A DNA stretch of 46,019 nucleotides from Clostridiales bacterium (lineage in GTDB: Bacteria; Bacillota; Clostridia; Christensenellales; Pumilibacteraceae). This document shows, one piece after another, positions 44,106 through 46,019 of the stretch. The notes under the pieces were generated by a model. That model made no database searches. It was not told where the DNA came from and saw only the letters and a list, made by a program, of their open reading frames with translations. The DNA lies in NCBI GenBank assembly GCA_029070965.1, contig JAIEBI010000068.1:1-46019 (forward strand). Direction: 5' to 3'. Made by a program: the position numbers and the translations under genes. How positions within the stretch are numbered: position 1 is the first letter of the stretch; the number at the start of each line of letters is the position of its first letter.

Positions 44106-44131
44106 TGTCGAATATACAATACGGATATTGT
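44106..44131 (+). promoter_or_regulatory. TGTCGAAT octamer and adjacent dyad upstream of murA
   Basis: TGTCGAAT (44106-44113) is followed by the dyad ACAATA (44116-44121), 4 bases, TATTGT (44126-44131). A binding site is possible. Confidence 0.3.
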
Positions 44132-44155
44132 CTATGTATAACGGCGGCAAAGCTT

Positions 44156-44186
44156 TTGCACGCCCGCGCTTGCGTACACATATAAT
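44156..44186 (+). promoter_or_regulatory. Probable murA promoter
   Basis: A perfect TATAAT at 44181-44186 lies about 15 bases before the ribosome-binding site. The best -35 (TTGCAC at 44156) has a long 19-base spacer. Confidence 0.5.
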
Positions 44187-44207
44187 GAAAAAGACAGAAG
44201 GTGGTGT

Positions 44208-45467
44208 ATGCAAAAATTAGTAGTACAAGGCGGGGTCCCGCTAGGCGGGGAGATTTCCGTTCAAACGGCAAAGAACGCGGCGCTCCCCATAATTGCGGCG
44301 TGTATCCTGACTGAAGAACCGATTGTCATAGAAAAGTGTCCGCACTTAAAGGACATTGACGCAATGATAAATATCATGCGGCATTTGGGTTGCAGTGCGA
44401 GCTTTGACGGCGACAATCTGCACGTTTGTTGCCGCGACGTGTCGCTAAACGTCATAAATGCCGATTTAACGGGCAAACTGCGCTCGTCTATATTTATACT
44501 GGGCTCCATTCTTTCGCGGTGCAGAAGGGCATACATAAGCCATCCCGGTGGCTGCGAGATAGGATTGCGCCCCATAGACTTACATATTTCGGGATTGAAA
44601 GGACTGTCCGTAAAAATAGAGGACGACGGCGGAGTTATATGCTGCGACGGCGGCGATATGAAAAGCGGTGTGATAAACCTCGACTTTGCTTCCGTCGGCG
44701 CGACCGAAAACCTTATGATGGCGGGCGCGCTGTTGGACGGTGAAACGGTGATAGTCAATGCCGCGCGCGAGCCGGAGATTGTTGATCTTGCAAACTTTAT
44801 AAACGCCATGGGCGGCAACGTGTCGGGCGCGGGCGGGTCTATTATCCGTGTGCGTGGCGTTAAAAGGCTGCACGGCTGCACGTACAAGCCGATGCCGGAC
44901 AGGATTTGCGCCGGCACGTTTCTTGCGGCGGTTGCGGCGACGGGTGGGTGCGCGACGGTTAAGGACGTCGTACCCGAACATTTGTTCGGCATTACCGAGC
45001 GACTGAAAAAGACGGGCGCAAAGCTGACCGTGCGTAACGGCTCGGTGCGCATTTGCGCTGACGGAAGACCCAAGGCGATACATAAGCTGGAAACAAACGT
45101 ATATCCTGCGTTTCCCACCGATATGCAGCCGCAGTTTTGCGCAATGCTGTCGCGGGCGACGGGTAGCTCGGTGATAGTGGAAAACCTGTTTGAAAATCGG
45201 TTCGGCTACACGACCGAGCTTGTTAAAATGGGCGCGAATATAACAGTCAAGGACAGGATAGCGGTGGTGGCGGGAGTAAAAAGGCTGCACGGCGCGGCGG
45301 TCAAGGCGTGCGATCTTCGCGGCGGAGCGGCACTCGTTATTGCTGCGCTTTCCGCTGAGGGCAAAACGGAAATATACGGCACAGAACATATCGACCGCGG
45401 CTACGAAAGCATAGAACAGTCTTTTACCGCGCTGGGCGCGAATATAGTTCGGACGGAAATAGAATAA
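44208..45467 (+). CDS. murA: UDP-N-acetylglucosamine 1-carboxyvinyltransferase MurA
   Basis: This 419-residue cytoplasmic enzyme performs the first committed step of peptidoglycan synthesis, joining enolpyruvate from PEP to UDP-GlcNAc. Lys22 and Asn23 (TAKNAALP), the Arg in LRSS, and the catalytic loop HPGGCEIGLRP with Cys116 are present. The Cys (not Asp) predicts the fosfomycin-sensitive form. Length matches the family. Start ATG 44208 follows GAAGGTGG. It stands apart from the other mur genes here, behind its own terminator-promoter region, and precedes ftsQ. Confidence 0.97.
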   Translation: MQKLVVQGGVPLGGEISVQTAKNAALPIIAACILTEEPIVIEKCPHLKDIDAMINIMRHLGCSASFDGDNLHVCCRDVSLNVINADLTGKLRSSIFILGSILSRCRRAYISHPGGCEIGLRPIDLHISGLKGLSVKIEDDGGVICCDGGDMKSGVINLDFASVGATENLMMAGALLDGETVIVNAAREPEIVDLANFINAMGGNVSGAGGSIIRVRGVKRLHGCTYKPMPDRICAGTFLAAVAATGGCATVKDVVPEHLFGITERLKKTGAKLTVRNGSVRICADGRPKAIHKLETNVYPAFPTDMQPQFCAMLSRATGSSVIVENLFENRFGYTTELVKMGANITVKDRIAVVAGVKRLHGAAVKACDLRGGAALVIAALSAEGKTEIYGTEHIDRGYESIEQSFTALGANIVRTEIE

Positions 45468-45494
45468 AAGCAATGTTAAATATTTAATATATAC

Positions 45495-45523
45495 TTGATT
45501 TTTGTAATGTTGTTTGTTATAAT
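45495..45523 (+). promoter_or_regulatory. ftsQ promoter, leaderless
   Basis: TTGATT (45495-45500), a 17-base spacer and TATAAT (45518-45523) with TGT before it form an extended -10. The ATG at 45532 is 8 bases downstream, so the mRNA should start at or next to the start codon. No Shine-Dalgarno sequence exists. Confidence 0.8.
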
Positions 45524-45531
45524 TACTATGT

Positions 45532-46019
45532 ATGCGTAACAAGAAGCTGATTACATTATTAATAGTGGTGTTGGTGCTGGTGATATTCGCTATCGTTTGC
45601 GGCGCCACTTTTCTTGTTCGGCATGTGGACGCGTACAGCTATTACGACAATCCTCAAATAGAGGAGTACGACAAAAAGATTATTAATGCGGCAGGTATCA
45701 AGAAAAACAGTTCTATGTTTTTTGTGGACGAGGCGGAAATCAAGCAAAAGGTTGAAAAGGCTTTTCCCGACGTCGAGGTTATCAACATCAAGCGTAGTTT
45801 CCCCGATAGAGTGACAATAAACTACGTTATATACGAAAAATCGTTCCAATACCAAAGCGGCGACAAGTATTACCAGTGCTATTTGTCAGGCAAGATAGGC
45901 AGCGTATCCGACGTTCCGGCTGCGGGGTATTTTACAGTCAAGCCGTCTGGCGCGACTGCTACCAAGATAGGCAGCTACTTCCAGTCCGCCGACGGAAAAG
46001 ATCGGCAGTATATGGATAC
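45532..46019 (+). CDS. ftsQ: Cell division protein FtsQ/DivIB, 3' end beyond window
   Basis: The first 162 residues are visible. A short cytoplasmic start (MRNKK) and one membrane helix (about residues 6-27) are followed by a POTRA-type region with INAAGIKKNSSMFFVDEAEIKQ broken across a helix, then VINIKRSFPDRVTINYVIYEK, the classic FtsQ/DivIB signature. FtsQ links FtsL/FtsB to the septal synthase. The frame is open to base 46019. ATG 45532 is selected over the ATG at 45528, which hits a stop after three codons. There is no ribosome-binding site; translation is probably from a leaderless mRNA. Location after murA is common in Firmicutes dcw clusters. Confidence 0.92.
   Translation, partial: MRNKKLITLLIVVLVLVIFAIVCGATFLVRHVDAYSYYDNPQIEEYDKKIINAAGIKKNSSMFFVDEAEIKQKVEKAFPDVEVINIKRSFPDRVTINYVIYEKSFQYQSGDKYYQCYLSGKIGSVSDVPAAGYFTVKPSGATATKIGSYFQSADGKDRQYMD

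Noticed and set aside
45528..45539. Three-codon upstream frame (ATG TAT GCG stop) before ftsQ
   Set aside because: The predicted transcript starts at or after this ATG, so it is unlikely to be translated.
1..46019. tRNA, rRNA, insertion sequence or prophage genes
   Set aside because: I saw no cloverleaf, rRNA core sequence, transposase, integrase or phage structural gene in the window.

Overview
The window looks like a chromosomal segment of a Gram-positive, meso-diaminopimelate-type bacterium, most plausibly an uncultured gut Clostridia lineage. This rests on the gene content: a division and cell wall (dcw) cluster, the lon-engB pair, a DNPR-type MurE, a PASTA-bearing class B penicillin-binding protein and a BspA-like leucine-rich-repeat lipoprotein. 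Promoters are recognisable sigma-A type, often with an extended -10 (TGnTATAAT). The genetic code is standard and base composition is moderate. The species assignment is inference.

Layout. 1-3005: a 5'-truncated unknown gene and small accessory enzymes (cysteine hydrolase, GNAT, membrane protein, Nudix). 3079-6273: lon-engB with two promoters and a terminator. 6300-8784: a membrane-bound XRE/zinc-ribbon protein, a Cys-rich protein behind an attenuator-like hairpin, and a phosphoesterase with an apparently leaderless promoter. 8825-12346, minus strand: a large surface lipoprotein with a structured 5' leader. 12708-24084: the dcw cluster mraZ-rsmH-ftsL-like-ftsI-murE-mraY-murD-ftsW, then two unknown polytopic membrane genes. 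24162-41733: a self-contained operon of three giant genes (1925, 1685 and 2150 residues). 41849-43999: a membrane protein and three GNAT genes. 44208-46019: murA and the start of ftsQ, which runs off the window.

The most unusual content is the giant operon. It has its own near-consensus promoter and a strong terminator, and sits between ftsW and murA/ftsQ where murG and other mur genes are often found. Gene A is a secreted or anchored protein with RCC1-like repeats, one C-terminal membrane helix and a Lys/Gly-rich cytoplasmic tail. Gene B is a second type I membrane protein with a roughly 1000-residue cytoplasmic coiled coil and an Arg-Pro-Gly tail. Gene C is a cytoplasmic coiled-coil giant with a very acidic N-terminus, strict heptad repeats, a recurrent EIxxLRDE-type motif and two AT-hook-like motifs. 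Together they look like an undescribed envelope-to-cytoplasm scaffold, possibly tied to division or the nucleoid. That function is inferred from architecture and location only.

Regulation. The dcw genes are split into several transcription units by internal terminators and promoters. ftsQ and the phosphoesterase have promoters whose predicted start falls on the ATG (leaderless), and murD may too. A TGTCGAAT octamer lies upstream of mraZ, murE, the giant operon and murA. A 135-bp nested palindrome follows a terminator between the ftsL-like gene and ftsI.
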